From positions 1 through 5,665 of the forward strand of contig CAMDJU010000182.1 of NCBI GenBank assembly GCA_945900695.1: a stretch of 5,665 bases of DNA, given 5' to 3'. Positions 1 to 5,665 of the stretch are shown here, piece by piece (position 1 is the stretch's first letter; each line of letters opens with the position of its first letter). The notes beneath the pieces are model-generated. The model saw only the letters and a list, made by a program, of their open reading frames with translations, ran no database searches and had not been told where the DNA came from. The DNA comes from Bordetella parapertussis. Lineage in GTDB: Bacteria; Pseudomonadota; Gammaproteobacteria; Burkholderiales; Burkholderiaceae_C. The translations under genes were made by a program, and so were the position numbers.

Positions 1-342
1 GTCGCGCAGGTCGCGGTAAATCTGCTGCGCCAAGGCATGGTTTTCGGGGGCGTCGGTGCTGTGCCAGTTGTCAAAACCGATGTGGAAACCGTCGAGGTAT
101 TGCTGACGCCCAGCGGCGATGTTGGCCACAAACTGTTGCGGTGTGAGACCAGCCTTTTCAGCGGCGATCATGATGGGCGCACCATGCGTGTCGTCAGCAC
201 AGACAAAGTTGACCGCGTGGCCCTGCATGCGTTGGAAGCGCACCCAAATATCGGCCTGGATGTATTCCATCATGTGCCCAATGTGGAAGTTGCCATTGGC
301 ATAGGGCAGGGCGGTGGTGACAAATAAGCGGCGCTGGGTCAT
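1..342 (-). CDS. metG: Methionyl-tRNA synthetase, N-terminal 114 residues (cut by window edge)
   Basis: MetG charges tRNA-Met with methionine using ATP, in the cytoplasm. The minus-strand reading begins [20 protein letters not shown] and carries the class I synthetase signature HIGH at residues 20-23. It continues with the typical MetG segments [16 protein letters not shown] (about 26-41), [10 protein letters not shown] (48-57) and GFDNWHST (about 89-96). These place it in the catalytic Rossmann fold, whose ATP site includes the HIGH histidines. The ATG at 342-340 is preceded by AAGG with an 8-nt spacer, supporting this start. The frame stays open to base 1, so the rest of the protein (KMSKS loop, anticodon-binding domain) lies outside the window. 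The gene is divergent from mrp, an arrangement I recall as common in betaproteobacteria. Identity is very secure. Confidence 0.97.
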   Translation of the reverse strand, partial: MTQRRLFVTTALPYANGNFHIGHMMEYIQADIWVRFQRMQGHAVNFVCADDTHGAPIMIAAEKAGLTPQQFVANIAAGRQQYLDGFHIGFDNWHSTDAPENHALAQQIYRDLRD

Positions 343-368
343 GGGTGAAGCCTTGTTCGAAGGGCGCG

Positions 369-374
369 ATTTTA
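369..374 (-). promoter_or_regulatory. Candidate -10 hexamer for metG
   Basis: On the minus strand this reads TAAAAT, one mismatch from TATAAT, in otherwise GC-rich DNA. It would place the transcript start around base 362 and give metG a leader of about 20 nt that contains its AAGG ribosome-binding site. The -35 region at normal spacing is poor (CCCACA-like), so this is a motif-based guess. The rest of the 125-bp divergent gap (343-467) shows no convincing promoter for mrp; TAGACT at 438-443 is a weak possibility. Confidence 0.35.
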
Positions 375-467
375 GGCGCTGGCCCTGGCTTTGTGGGGGA
401 ATGCGCCTGCCGGGCCTGGCCTGGGGTGTGGCTTGGGTAGACTCCACCGCTTTGCCAGGAGCGAACC

Positions 468-1559
468 ATGTCCTTGAACGATGCCACCTTGCGCCAAGCA
501 ATCAGCACCGTGGTGGACCCCCACACCGGACAAGACTTTGTCGCCAGCAAAGCCCTCAAAGCCTTGCGCATCGATGGCCCGAATGTGTCTGTGGATGTGG
601 AGTTGGGCTACCCCGCAAAAAGCCTTTTTCCCGGCTTGCGCCAACAATTGATTTCGGCCATCAAACAAGTGGCGGGCGTGGGCCAGGTGACGGTCCAGTT
701 GAGCAGCCGTGTCGTGGCCCATGCAGCGCAGCGTGGCGTGCAACTGTTGCCCCAAGTGAAAAACATCGTTGCGGTGGCCTCTGGCAAAGGTGGCGTGGGC
801 AAAAGCACAACGGCCGTTAACCTGGCTTTGGCCTTGGCCGCTGAAGGGGCCAGTGTGGGCTTGCTCGACGCCGATATTTATGGCCCCAGCCAACCCATGA
901 TGATGGGCATTGAGGGCCGGCCTGAGAGCAGCGATGGCAAAACCATGGACCCGATGGAAAACCATGGCGTGCAAGTCATGTCAATTGGTTTTTTGGTGGC
1001 CAAAGACGAAGCCATGATTTGGCGCGGCCCCATGGCCACCCAGGCGCTGGAGCAGTTGCTGCGCCAAACCAATTGGCGCGATTTGGACTATCTGATCGTG
1101 GACATGCCCCCAGGCACGGGCGACATCCAACTCACCTTGAGCCAACGCGTGCCCATGACGGGTGCGGTGATCGTGACCACGCCGCAAGACATTGCATTGC
1201 TGGACGCCAAAAAAGGCATCAAGATGTTTGAAAAGGTGGGGGTTCCCATCCTGGGCATTGTGGAGAACATGGCGGTGCATGTGTGCAGCCAGTGCGGCCA
1301 CAGTGAACACATTTTTGGCCACGAAGGCGGCAAGCGCATGGCCGAGGAATTTGGCATGCCTTATTTGGGCGCATTGCCCCTGGATTTGAGCATCCGCTTG
1401 CAAGCCGACAGTGGCAAACCCACGGTGGTGTCGGACCCCGATGGCCCAGTGGCGGGCATTTACAAAGCCATTGCACGCCAAGTGGCGGTGGGCATTGCGG
1501 CCAAAGCGAAAGACTTTTCGGCCAAATTCCCCACCATCACCGTGTCCAAAGATACCTGA
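468..1559 (+). CDS. mrp: Mrp/ApbC-family Fe-S cluster carrier ATPase
   Basis: A 363-aa cytoplasmic P-loop ATPase of the Mrp/ApbC (NBP35-like) family, which binds and transfers iron-sulfur clusters to apoproteins. Residues about 5-80 form a MIP18/DUF59-type N-terminal domain. The deviant Walker A motif GKGGVGKST is at 106-114, [10 protein letters not shown] at 134-143 is the family signature, and DMPPGTGD at 212-219 is the switch II/Walker B region. The cluster-binding CxxC is Cys273/Cys276 in VCSQCGH, which in this family bridges a cluster between two subunits. The length matches the usual 360-370 aa. The ATG has a strong AGGAG at 457-461 with a 6-nt spacer. The gene is divergent from metG and stops 16 bp before the stop codon of a convergent membrane-protein gene. 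All expected motifs are intact. The symbol apbC is also used. Confidence 0.95.
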   Translation: MSLNDATLRQAISTVVDPHTGQDFVASKALKALRIDGPNVSVDVELGYPAKSLFPGLRQQLISAIKQVAGVGQVTVQLSSRVVAHAAQRGVQLLPQVKNIVAVASGKGGVGKSTTAVNLALALAAEGASVGLLDADIYGPSQPMMMGIEGRPESSDGKTMDPMENHGVQVMSIGFLVAKDEAMIWRGPMATQALEQLLRQTNWRDLDYLIVDMPPGTGDIQLTLSQRVPMTGAVIVTTPQDIALLDAKKGIKMFEKVGVPILGIVENMAVHVCSQCGHSEHIFGHEGGKRMAEEFGMPYLGALPLDLSIRLQADSGKPTVVSDPDGPVAGIYKAIARQVAVGIAAKAKDFSAKFPTITVSKDT

Positions 1560-1575
1560 GGCAGCGCTTTGCCCT

Positions 1576-2307
1576 TTATAACTTGGTGAATGAAAAGCCG
1601 CGCAGCAATTGATGGTGTGCCCAGTCGGACAAGGTGTACCAAGCGGGCTCGGCGCGCAAGTCCCAGGCGATGAAAGTGGCCAGCACTGCGTTGTGTTGCC
1701 ACATATAGAGACTCAGGTGCAAGGCATAGCCCGGTGAGTCAATGTAGTCATCGTGGTGCACGGCGGTCAGGCCCAGGATCATCGCCGCAGTCAGCGCCAA
1801 CAAATGCTTTCGCAGCCCAGCTGCCCAATTGGGATGCCCCTGGCGACGCAGCAACAGCAGCACACACAGGCCCAAGCCCTGGGCCAGGTTCAGCAGGCCA
1901 AAAAATGAGGACAAGCCCAGCGCAATGGGTGGGGTGATGGTGTTGCGGTAAGCGTTGTCCAGCATTTCGGGCGAGACCGATGTGGGCAGGGCCGGGGCTT
2001 GGGCCACCCAGCCCGAGGCCGGGGCCTCAAAATCGGCCAGCGGGGTGCCCAAGGCGGCCGCTGGGAACAAGGTTTTGACCGCCTCGCGCACACTTGGTGA
2101 CATGTTCTCCGTGCCCAAAGGCACACCATGGATGCGCAATTGGCCCTGGGCGGCCAAGTCGGCGATGTTGAGCAGGTAGACACTGAGCTGCTTTTCCGCC
2201 ACCGGCGCAGAGTCCACCAAATGGTCAATCACCATTTTTTGGAAGTGCCACATCAACGTCATGCCCAGGGCAAAACTCAGCAACACGGCTTGCCAGCGCC
2301 GGGCCAT
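1576..2307 (-). CDS. Unrecognised multi-pass membrane protein, 243 aa
   Basis: I do not recognise this family. The protein starts MARRWQAVLLSFALG and has a hydrophobic segment at about 6-23. A polar stretch of about 100 residues (24-125) follows, probably outside the membrane. Further hydrophobic segments lie at about 126-153 (ending LCVLLLL), 168-182 and possibly 196-215, suggesting four membrane spans. The C-terminal half is rich in histidine (158, 168, 184, 185, 197, 205, 231, 232), including a VHHDD element between spans 3 and 4, which might bind metal or haem; that is speculation. Its ATG lies 3 bp after the stop of the upstream 73-aa gene, so the two are probably cotranscribed and translationally coupled. 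No separate Shine-Dalgarno is obvious. It is convergent with mrp. Codon use resembles the neighbours, and the long open frame with membrane-protein composition supports a real gene. Confidence 0.8.
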   Translation of the reverse strand: MARRWQAVLLSFALGMTLMWHFQKMVIDHLVDSAPVAEKQLSVYLLNIADLAAQGQLRIHGVPLGTENMSPSVREAVKTLFPAAALGTPLADFEAPASGWVAQAPALPTSVSPEMLDNAYRNTITPPIALGLSSFFGLLNLAQGLGLCVLLLLRRQGHPNWAAGLRKHLLALTAAMILGLTAVHHDDYIDSPGYALHLSLYMWQHNAVLATFIAWDLRAEPAWYTLSDWAHHQLLRGFSFTKL

Positions 2308-2310
2308 GCG

Positions 2311-2532
2311 CTAATCCAGCCAGCGCAGCAGCAGCATGCTCAAACCAAAACCGGCGATGATGCGGCCCCATAACTGCACGCCATCCAAGTCGCTGTTGGA
2401 CAGCACCACATCGGTCAACTCCAGCATGCGGTGGTTGAAAGACAACTCCACCAAGGCATACAACACCAGAACCCCCGCAAACCAGGCTTGGTCTTGCAAA
2501 CTGACGGGTGGAAGCGGTTTGGGAGTGGTCAT
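2311..2532 (-). CDS. Unrecognised small membrane protein, 73 aa
   Basis: The minus-strand frame starting MTTPKPLPPVSLQDQAWFAG codes for 73 residues and ends RWLD. The start chosen is the ATG at 2532-2530. The frame is open much further upstream, but that part runs antisense to boxR and reads as proline/arginine-rich shadow sequence, so only this portion looks real. There are two predicted membrane spans, about 16-32 (WFAGVLVLYALVELSF) and about 54-70 (LWGRIIAGFGLSMLLL), joined by a short acidic loop. The stop codon is 3 bp before the ATG of the 243-aa membrane protein, implying one operon. No clear Shine-Dalgarno precedes the ATG. Family and function are unknown to me. It could be a partner subunit of the larger protein, or the N-terminal part of a protein split in this lineage. 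Confidence 0.65.
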   Translation of the reverse strand: MTTPKPLPPVSLQDQAWFAGVLVLYALVELSFNHRMLELTDVVLSNSDLDGVQLWGRIIAGFGLSMLLLRWLD

Positions 2533-2541
2533 GGGCGGTGG

Positions 2542-2547
2542 ATTATC
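2542..2547 (-). promoter_or_regulatory. Weak candidate -10 for the membrane-protein pair
   Basis: On the minus strand this reads GATAAT, one mismatch from TATAAT. It ends 9 nt before the ATG of the 73-aa protein, so the transcript would have almost no leader, consistent with the missing Shine-Dalgarno. The matching -35 region is poor. It lies in the 122-bp divergent gap (2533-2654) shared with boxR. Confidence 0.2.
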
Positions 2548-2642
2548 TTTGATAGAAACCCATCGAGTTGCCGTCTGGCCAGTTGGGCTGGGTGTGGGCT
2601 TGGACCGGTCCCACTGCCCCCTTTGAGGCGTTGACCGAGCGC

Positions 2643-2648
2643 TATAGT
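2643..2648 (+). promoter_or_regulatory. Candidate boxR -10 hexamer immediately before the start codon
   Basis: TATAGT matches TATAAT at five of six positions and is separated from the boxR ATG by only 6 nt (CTGTAC). Transcription would then begin at or next to the A of the ATG, giving a leaderless or near-leaderless mRNA. That fits the absence of any Shine-Dalgarno before this ATG. The -35 is poor: TTGAGG at 2623-2628 is too close (14-bp spacer), and the better TTGACC at 2631-2636 is far too close. Confidence 0.4.
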
Positions 2649-2654
2649 CTGTAC

Positions 2655-3542
2655 ATGGTTGAAGCTGCGCCGCCGCCAGAGCGGCATCCTTTTTTGGTCG
2701 CCTTGGGCGAGCGGGTGCGCTTGCTGCGCTCGCGCCGGGGCCTGACCCGGCGTGCGGTGGCCGAGGCGGCCCAGGTGTCGCAACGCCATTTGGCCAATTT
2801 GGAATCGGGCACGGGCAACGCGTCCATCTTGATCTTGCTGGATGTGGCCACCGCCTTGCAATGCCCGTTGGCAGAATTGTTGGGGGACGTGACCACCTCC
2901 ACCCCCGAGTGGTTGTTGATCCGCGAGCTGTTGCAACAGCGCAGCGAGCCCGAGTTGCTTCAAGCCCGCATGGCCATGGCGCACGGCCTGGGCGAAAACA
3001 CCCACAGCCGCGAGCGTTCGCAGCACATCGCCCTGATTGGCCTGCGGGGCGCTGGTAAATCCACCCTGGGTCGGCAGCTGGCGCAAGACATGGGGCGCCC
3101 TTTTGTGGAGTTGAGCGCCGAGGTGGAGCGCATCGCGGGTTGCAGCATCTCTGAAATCCACGCCTTGTATGGGCCCATGGCCTATCGGCGCTACGAACGC
3201 CGCGCCTTGGAGGATGTGCTGGCACGACACACCCAGTCGGTCATGGCCACGCCGGGCGGCCTGGTATCGGACACGGCCACGTTTCAATACCTGCTCCAGC
3301 ATTGCCATGCGATCTGGTTGCAGGCCAGCCCTGATGAGCACATGGCCCGGGTGGTGGCCCAAGGCGACACCCGGCCCATGGCTGCCAACCCGCAAGCCAT
3401 GGAAGATTTGCGCCTGATCTTGCAGGGCCGATCGGCTTTTTATGCCAAAGCCGATACCCTTGTGGACACCAGCGGACAAACCGTGGCCCACAGCTACCAA
3501 GCCCTGCGCAAGGCCTTGGCACCCCTGCTCACAGACCTTTGA
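2655..3542 (+). CDS. boxR: BoxR-type transcriptional repressor: XRE helix-turn-helix fused to a shikimate-kinase-like domain
   Basis: A 295-aa cytoplasmic regulator of the BoxR/BzdR family, which in Azoarcus represses benzoyl-CoA degradation genes and is released by benzoyl-CoA. Residues about 14-76 are an XRE-type helix-turn-helix (GERVRLLRSRRGLTRRAVAE, then VSQRHLANLESG). A linker (about 77-122) joins it to a shikimate-kinase-like domain (about 123-290) with an intact Walker A, GLRGAGKST, at 129-137. The shikimate-binding Asp-x-Asp of true AroK is replaced by ELS (152-154), and the usual GGG loop reads PGG (200-202), so it is probably a ligand sensor and not an enzyme. The ATG at 2655 gives the usual family length of about 300 aa. 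An in-frame ATG at 2568 would add 29 residues with no family resemblance. No Shine-Dalgarno is visible. The gene sits directly upstream of boxC on the same strand, with no terminator between them, so readthrough is possible. Confidence 0.92.
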   Translation: MVEAAPPPERHPFLVALGERVRLLRSRRGLTRRAVAEAAQVSQRHLANLESGTGNASILILLDVATALQCPLAELLGDVTTSTPEWLLIRELLQQRSEPELLQARMAMAHGLGENTHSRERSQHIALIGLRGAGKSTLGRQLAQDMGRPFVELSAEVERIAGCSISEIHALYGPMAYRRYERRALEDVLARHTQSVMATPGGLVSDTATFQYLLQHCHAIWLQASPDEHMARVVAQGDTRPMAANPQAMEDLRLILQGRSAFYAKADTLVDTSGQTVAHSYQALRKALAPLLTDL

Positions 3543-3544
3543 GA

Positions 3545-3561
3545 TGCACTAAAATTCACTA
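3545..3561 (+). promoter_or_regulatory. Possible auxiliary BoxR half-sites
   Basis: Two related heptamers, TGCACTA (3545-3551) and TTCACTA (3555-3561), repeat with a 10-bp pitch, about one helical turn, beginning two bases after the boxR stop codon. The first is identical to the left part of the main TGCA palindrome at 3578. The arrangement can be read as TGCA-N6-TTCA, a one-mismatch version of TGCA-N6-TGCA. They may be secondary operator sites, as multiple operators are known for BzdR. Binding is inference. Confidence 0.45.
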
Positions 3562-3577
3562 TCGCAAAATTAAAAAG

Positions 3578-3591
3578 TGCACTATGATGCA
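3578..3591 (+). promoter_or_regulatory. Putative BoxR operator, TGCA-N6-TGCA palindrome
   Basis: TGCA at 3578-3581 and TGCA at 3588-3591 are separated by exactly six bases (CTATGA). TGCA-based palindromes of this form are described, as I recall, for operators of BzdR/BoxR of Azoarcus. The site lies in the AT-rich gap between boxR and boxC and encloses a -10-like TATGAT, so a bound repressor would block polymerase. Sequence and position are seen directly; binding is inferred. Confidence 0.75.
3583..3588 (+). promoter_or_regulatory. Candidate -10 of the boxC-boxB operon promoter
   Basis: TATGAT matches TATAAT at five of six positions and falls inside the TGCA-N6-TGCA palindrome. Transcription would start near 3595, leaving a leader of about 55 nt to boxC. 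The -35 region at normal spacing (around 3559-3565, TATCGC) is poor, so the promoter may be intrinsically weak or need an activator. TAAAAT at 3550-3555 is another -10-like hexamer nearby. Confidence 0.5.
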
Positions 3592-3650
3592 TAAAAGTCC
3601 TGAAGCCCGAGGGGTTCAACAGGCTTGATCCACCGCCCGAGGAGACCCGT

Positions 3651-5306
3651 ATGCGCGAAAGTGCCATCAGCTACCAGACCCACCCCAGCCAGTACCGACA
3701 CTGGAAGTTGGTGCTGGATGGCCCCATCGCCACCTTGCTGGCCGACTTCGATGAAAACGCCGGCCTGCGCCCGGGCTACAAGCTCAAGCTCAACAGCTAC
3801 GACTTGGGTGTGGACATCGAGTTGAACGACGCCATCAACCGCATCCGCTTTGAACATCCCGAGGTGCGCACTGTGGTCATCACCAGCGCACGCGACAAGG
3901 TGTTTTGCTCAGGGGCCAACATCTTCATGCTGGGACTGAGCGGTCACGGCTGGAAGGTCAACTTTTGCAAGTTCACCAACGAGACGCGCAATGGCATGGA
4001 AGACGCCTCGCGCCACAGCGGCTTGAAGTTTTTGGCCGCCGTCAATGGCGCTTGTGCCGGCGGTGGTTACGAGCTGGCGCTGGCGTGTGACGAGATCATC
4101 TTGGTCGACGACCGCTCCTCGGCGGTCAGCTTGCCCGAGGTGCCTTTGCTGGGCGTACTTCCCGGCACCGGCGGGCTCACCCGCGTGACCGACAAACGCC
4201 ATGTGCGCCACGATTTGGCCGATGTGTTTTGTACCAGTGTCGAAGGCGTGCGCGGCCAAAAAGCCAAGGAATGGCGCTTGGTGGACGAGATCGCCAAGCC
4301 AGCAGTTTTTGCCGCCACAGTGAAACAACGCGCCTTGCAATTGGCCGCGCTGAGCGACAGGCCTGAACAGGCCGCGGGCATCACGATCCACCCCTTGAAG
4401 GTAAAGATCAGCGCGGATGCCATCGAATACACCCATGTGCACGTGGCGATAGACCGCCAACGCCGCTGCGCCACGTGGACGGTGCGGGCCCCCCAGGGCG
4501 AGCAGCCCAGCGACATCGCGGGCATTCAAGCACTGGGAGACCATTGGTACCCCTTGCAAATGGCGCGTGAACTCGACGACGCCATCTTGCACCTGCGCAC
4601 CAACGAGCCCGACATCGGCCTGTGGCTCATGCGCACGCAGGGCGACGCAGCCGCTGTGCAAGCCATGGATGCAGTGCTCATGGCCCACCAAAACCATTGG
4701 CTGGTGCGCGAGACCTTGGGCATGCTGCGCCGAACCTTGAGCCGATTGGACGTGTCCTCGCGCAGCTTGTTTGCCCTGATCGATGAGGGCAGTTGCTTTG
4801 TGGGCACTTTGTTCGAGCTGGCCCTGGCCTGCGACCGCATTTACATGCTGGCCCTGCCCGACAACCCAGACGCGGCCCCGCGACTGGCCCTGAGCGAAGC
4901 CAACTGGGGCCACTACCCCATGGCCACCGGGAACAGCCGTTTGCACCGACGCTTTGACCACCCGGCCAGCGCCTTGGAAGCCTTGCGCGACTGCACGGGT
5001 CAGTTGCTGGACGCAAGCCAAGCCCACACATTGGGCTTGGTCACCTCGGCACCCGACGACATCGACTGGGCCGATGAAATCCGCATCGCCATCGAAGAGC
5101 GCGTGGCCATGTCGCCCGACGCCCTCACCGGCTTGGAGGCCAACCTGCGTTTCAACGGCCCCGAAAACCTCGCCACCCGCGTCTTTGGCCGCCTCACCGC
5201 CTGGCAAAACTGGATCTTCCAACGCCCCAACGCCGTGGGTGACAAAGGCGCGTTAAAGGTCTACGGCAAAGGCGAGAAAGCCGCTTTCGATTTCAACCGC
5301 ATTTAA
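3651..5306 (+). CDS. boxC: 2,3-epoxybenzoyl-CoA dihydrolase (benzoyl-CoA-dihydrodiol lyase)
   Basis: BoxC is the ring-opening step of aerobic benzoyl-CoA degradation: 2,3-epoxybenzoyl-CoA plus two waters gives 3,4-dehydroadipyl-CoA semialdehyde and formate. The 551-aa length is typical. The N-terminal half is a crotonase (enoyl-CoA hydratase) fold, with oxyanion-hole segments CSGANIFMLG (85-94) and NGACAGGGYELALACDE (132-148). Candidate catalytic glutamates are Glu141 and Glu163 (in LPEVPLLGVLPGTGG), and Cys106 lies in the NFCKFTNET segment. From memory these correspond to Glu146, Glu168 and Cys111 of the Burkholderia xenovorans enzyme, a constant offset of five. The second half is a diverged crotonase-like domain with FELALACDR (388-396) and LSEANWGHYP (414-423). 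The ATG has a strong GAGGAG with a spacer of about 6 nt. The gene follows boxR after 108 bp and precedes boxB by 47 bp, so boxC and boxB form one operon. No defects seen. Confidence 0.97.
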   Translation: MRESAISYQTHPSQYRHWKLVLDGPIATLLADFDENAGLRPGYKLKLNSYDLGVDIELNDAINRIRFEHPEVRTVVITSARDKVFCSGANIFMLGLSGHGWKVNFCKFTNETRNGMEDASRHSGLKFLAAVNGACAGGGYELALACDEIILVDDRSSAVSLPEVPLLGVLPGTGGLTRVTDKRHVRHDLADVFCTSVEGVRGQKAKEWRLVDEIAKPAVFAATVKQRALQLAALSDRPEQAAGITIHPLKVKISADAIEYTHVHVAIDRQRRCATWTVRAPQGEQPSDIAGIQALGDHWYPLQMARELDDAILHLRTNEPDIGLWLMRTQGDAAAVQAMDAVLMAHQNHWLVRETLGMLRRTLSRLDVSSRSLFALIDEGSCFVGTLFELALACDRIYMLALPDNPDAAPRLALSEANWGHYPMATGNSRLHRRFDHPASALEALRDCTGQLLDASQAHTLGLVTSAPDDIDWADEIRIAIEERVAMSPDALTGLEANLRFNGPENLATRVFGRLTAWQNWIFQRPNAVGDKGALKVYGKGEKAAFDFNRI

Positions 5307-5327
5307 TTGGGGTCAGATTCCAATTAA
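5303..5327. repeat. REP-like inverted repeat with GGGGTCAG core, between boxC and boxB
   Basis: TTAATTGG (5303-5310) is perfectly inverted as CCAATTAA (5320-5327). As RNA, two G-U pairs (5311/5319 and 5312/5318) extend the stem to 10 bp around a UCAGA loop. GGGGTCAG beside an AATTGG arm resembles short REP-like sequences I recall flanking REP-associated tyrosine transposase genes in proteobacteria. The left arm contains the boxC stop codon TAA (5304-5306). No U-tract follows, so it is not a normal terminator; it may stabilise or process the mRNA. The mobile origin is inference. Confidence 0.6.
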
Positions 5328-5353
5328 TTTCCTCCGCAACCAAAGGAAAAACC

Positions 5354-5665
5354 ATGTCAGCCATCAACTACAGCGAAAAAATCCCCAACAACGTCGACCT
5401 GGGCGGCGACCGCACCTTGCAACGCGCCTTGGAGCAGTGGCAGCCCAACTTCATCAACTGGTGGGACGACATGGGCCCCGAGGGTACGACCGACAACGAT
5501 GTGTATTTGCGCACCGCCGTCAGCGTAGACCCGCAAGGCTGGGCGCAGTTTGGCCATGTGAAGATGCGCGACTACCGCTGGGGCATCTTTTTGAACCCAG
5601 GCGAGGCCGACCGCAAAATCCATTTTGGCGACCACAAAGGCGAGGCCGCATGGCAAGACGTGCCT
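5354..5665 (+). CDS. boxB: Benzoyl-CoA 2,3-epoxidase, oxygenase component, N-terminal 104 residues (cut by window edge)
   Basis: BoxB is the diiron oxygenase that, with electrons from the reductase BoxA, inserts one oxygen atom into benzoyl-CoA to give 2,3-epoxybenzoyl-CoA, the substrate of BoxC. The visible protein begins MSAINYSEKIPNNVDLGGDR and continues with the strongly conserved BoxB segments LQRALEQWQPNFINWWDDMG, DVYLRTAVSVDPQGWAQFGH and DYRWGIFLNPGEADRKIHFG. Full-length BoxB is about 470 aa; the diiron ligands lie beyond residue 104 and cannot be checked here. The ATG is preceded by AAAGGA (5342-5347) with a 6-nt spacer. The 47-bp gap to boxC holds the REP-like hairpin and no promoter I can support, so boxB is probably transcribed with boxC. 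boxA is expected further downstream but is not in the window. Confidence 0.96.
   Translation, partial: MSAINYSEKIPNNVDLGGDRTLQRALEQWQPNFINWWDDMGPEGTTDNDVYLRTAVSVDPQGWAQFGHVKMRDYRWGIFLNPGEADRKIHFGDHKGEAAWQDVP

Noticed and set aside
1557..1580. Possible terminator between convergent mrp and the 243-aa membrane protein gene (GGCA at 1560-1563 with TGCC at 1570-1573, then CTTTAT)
   Set aside because: The stem is only 4 bp and the T-run is short and interrupted; too weak to call.
2568..2654. N-terminal extension of boxR to an upstream in-frame ATG
   Set aside because: The 29 extra residues resemble no BoxR/BzdR N-terminus, the region lies in the divergent promoter gap, and the ATG lacks a Shine-Dalgarno.
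2533..3500. Long minus-strand open frames overlapping boxR
   Set aside because: Proline/arginine- or glycine/histidine-rich shadow translations antisense to a well-supported gene; only the last 73 codons of one frame, outside boxR, look real.
3605..3642. 8-bp direct repeat GCCCGAGG (3605-3612 and 3635-3642) in the boxC leader
   Set aside because: The second copy coincides with the ribosome-binding site and the repeat is short enough to be chance in GC-rich DNA; no stable alternative hairpin pairs the two copies.
3541..3650. FNR-type (TTGAT-N4-ATCAA) site in the box promoter, as in anaerobic bzd control
   Set aside because: No such palindrome is present, which fits the aerobic box pathway.
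3909..5222. 437-aa minus-strand open frame antisense to boxC
   Set aside because: Its composition (Gly, Gln, His, Val-rich, no recognisable motif) is typical of the opposite strand of a GC-rich gene; boxC is unambiguous.
1..5665. CRISPR arrays, tRNA/rRNA genes, phage or insertion-sequence transposase genes
   Set aside because: No regularly spaced repeats, cloverleaf or rRNA-like stretches, or transposase motifs were seen; nearly all of the window is occupied by the listed genes.

Overview
The window reads as GC-rich betaproteobacterial DNA, most likely Burkholderiales/Comamonadaceae (for example a Limnohabitans, Rhodoferax or Polaromonas relative). The basis is GC-rich codons with frequent TTG leucine, the divergent metG/mrp pair, and an aerobic benzoyl-CoA (box) cluster. 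Genus is inference. All functional calls come from reading translated proteins and recalling family motifs; no search was run.

Left part (1-1575): the 5' end of metG (methionyl-tRNA synthetase) lies on the minus strand and runs off the left edge. It is divergent from mrp/apbC, a complete P-loop Fe-S carrier ATPase gene on the plus strand. Both are housekeeping genes.

Middle (1576-2654): two tightly spaced minus-strand genes encode membrane proteins I do not recognise, one of 73 aa and one of 243 aa, with 3 bp between them. They converge on mrp, with 16 bp between the two stop codons, and diverge from the next gene.

Right part (2655-5665): the start of an aerobic benzoate/benzoyl-CoA degradation operon. 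boxR encodes a helix-turn-helix repressor fused to a shikimate-kinase-like sensor domain. boxC encodes the ring-cleaving 2,3-epoxybenzoyl-CoA dihydrolase. boxB encodes the diiron benzoyl-CoA 2,3-epoxidase and is cut by the right edge. BoxB (with the reductase BoxA, not in the window) makes 2,3-epoxybenzoyl-CoA, and BoxC opens the ring to 3,4-dehydroadipyl-CoA semialdehyde plus formate. By analogy with BzdR/BoxR, BoxR should repress until benzoyl-CoA accumulates.

The most informative non-coding signals are an exact TGCA-N6-TGCA palindrome that encloses a TATGAT -10 hexamer in the AT-rich boxR-boxC gap, extra CACTA-type half-sites just upstream, a boxR start with no Shine-Dalgarno and a -10-like hexamer only 6 nt before the ATG (possible leaderless mRNA), and a REP-like hairpin containing GGGGTCAG between boxC and boxB that overlaps the boxC stop codon. 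The box pathway itself is known. I see no wholly new system; the novelty lies in the regulatory details and the unrecognised membrane gene pair.
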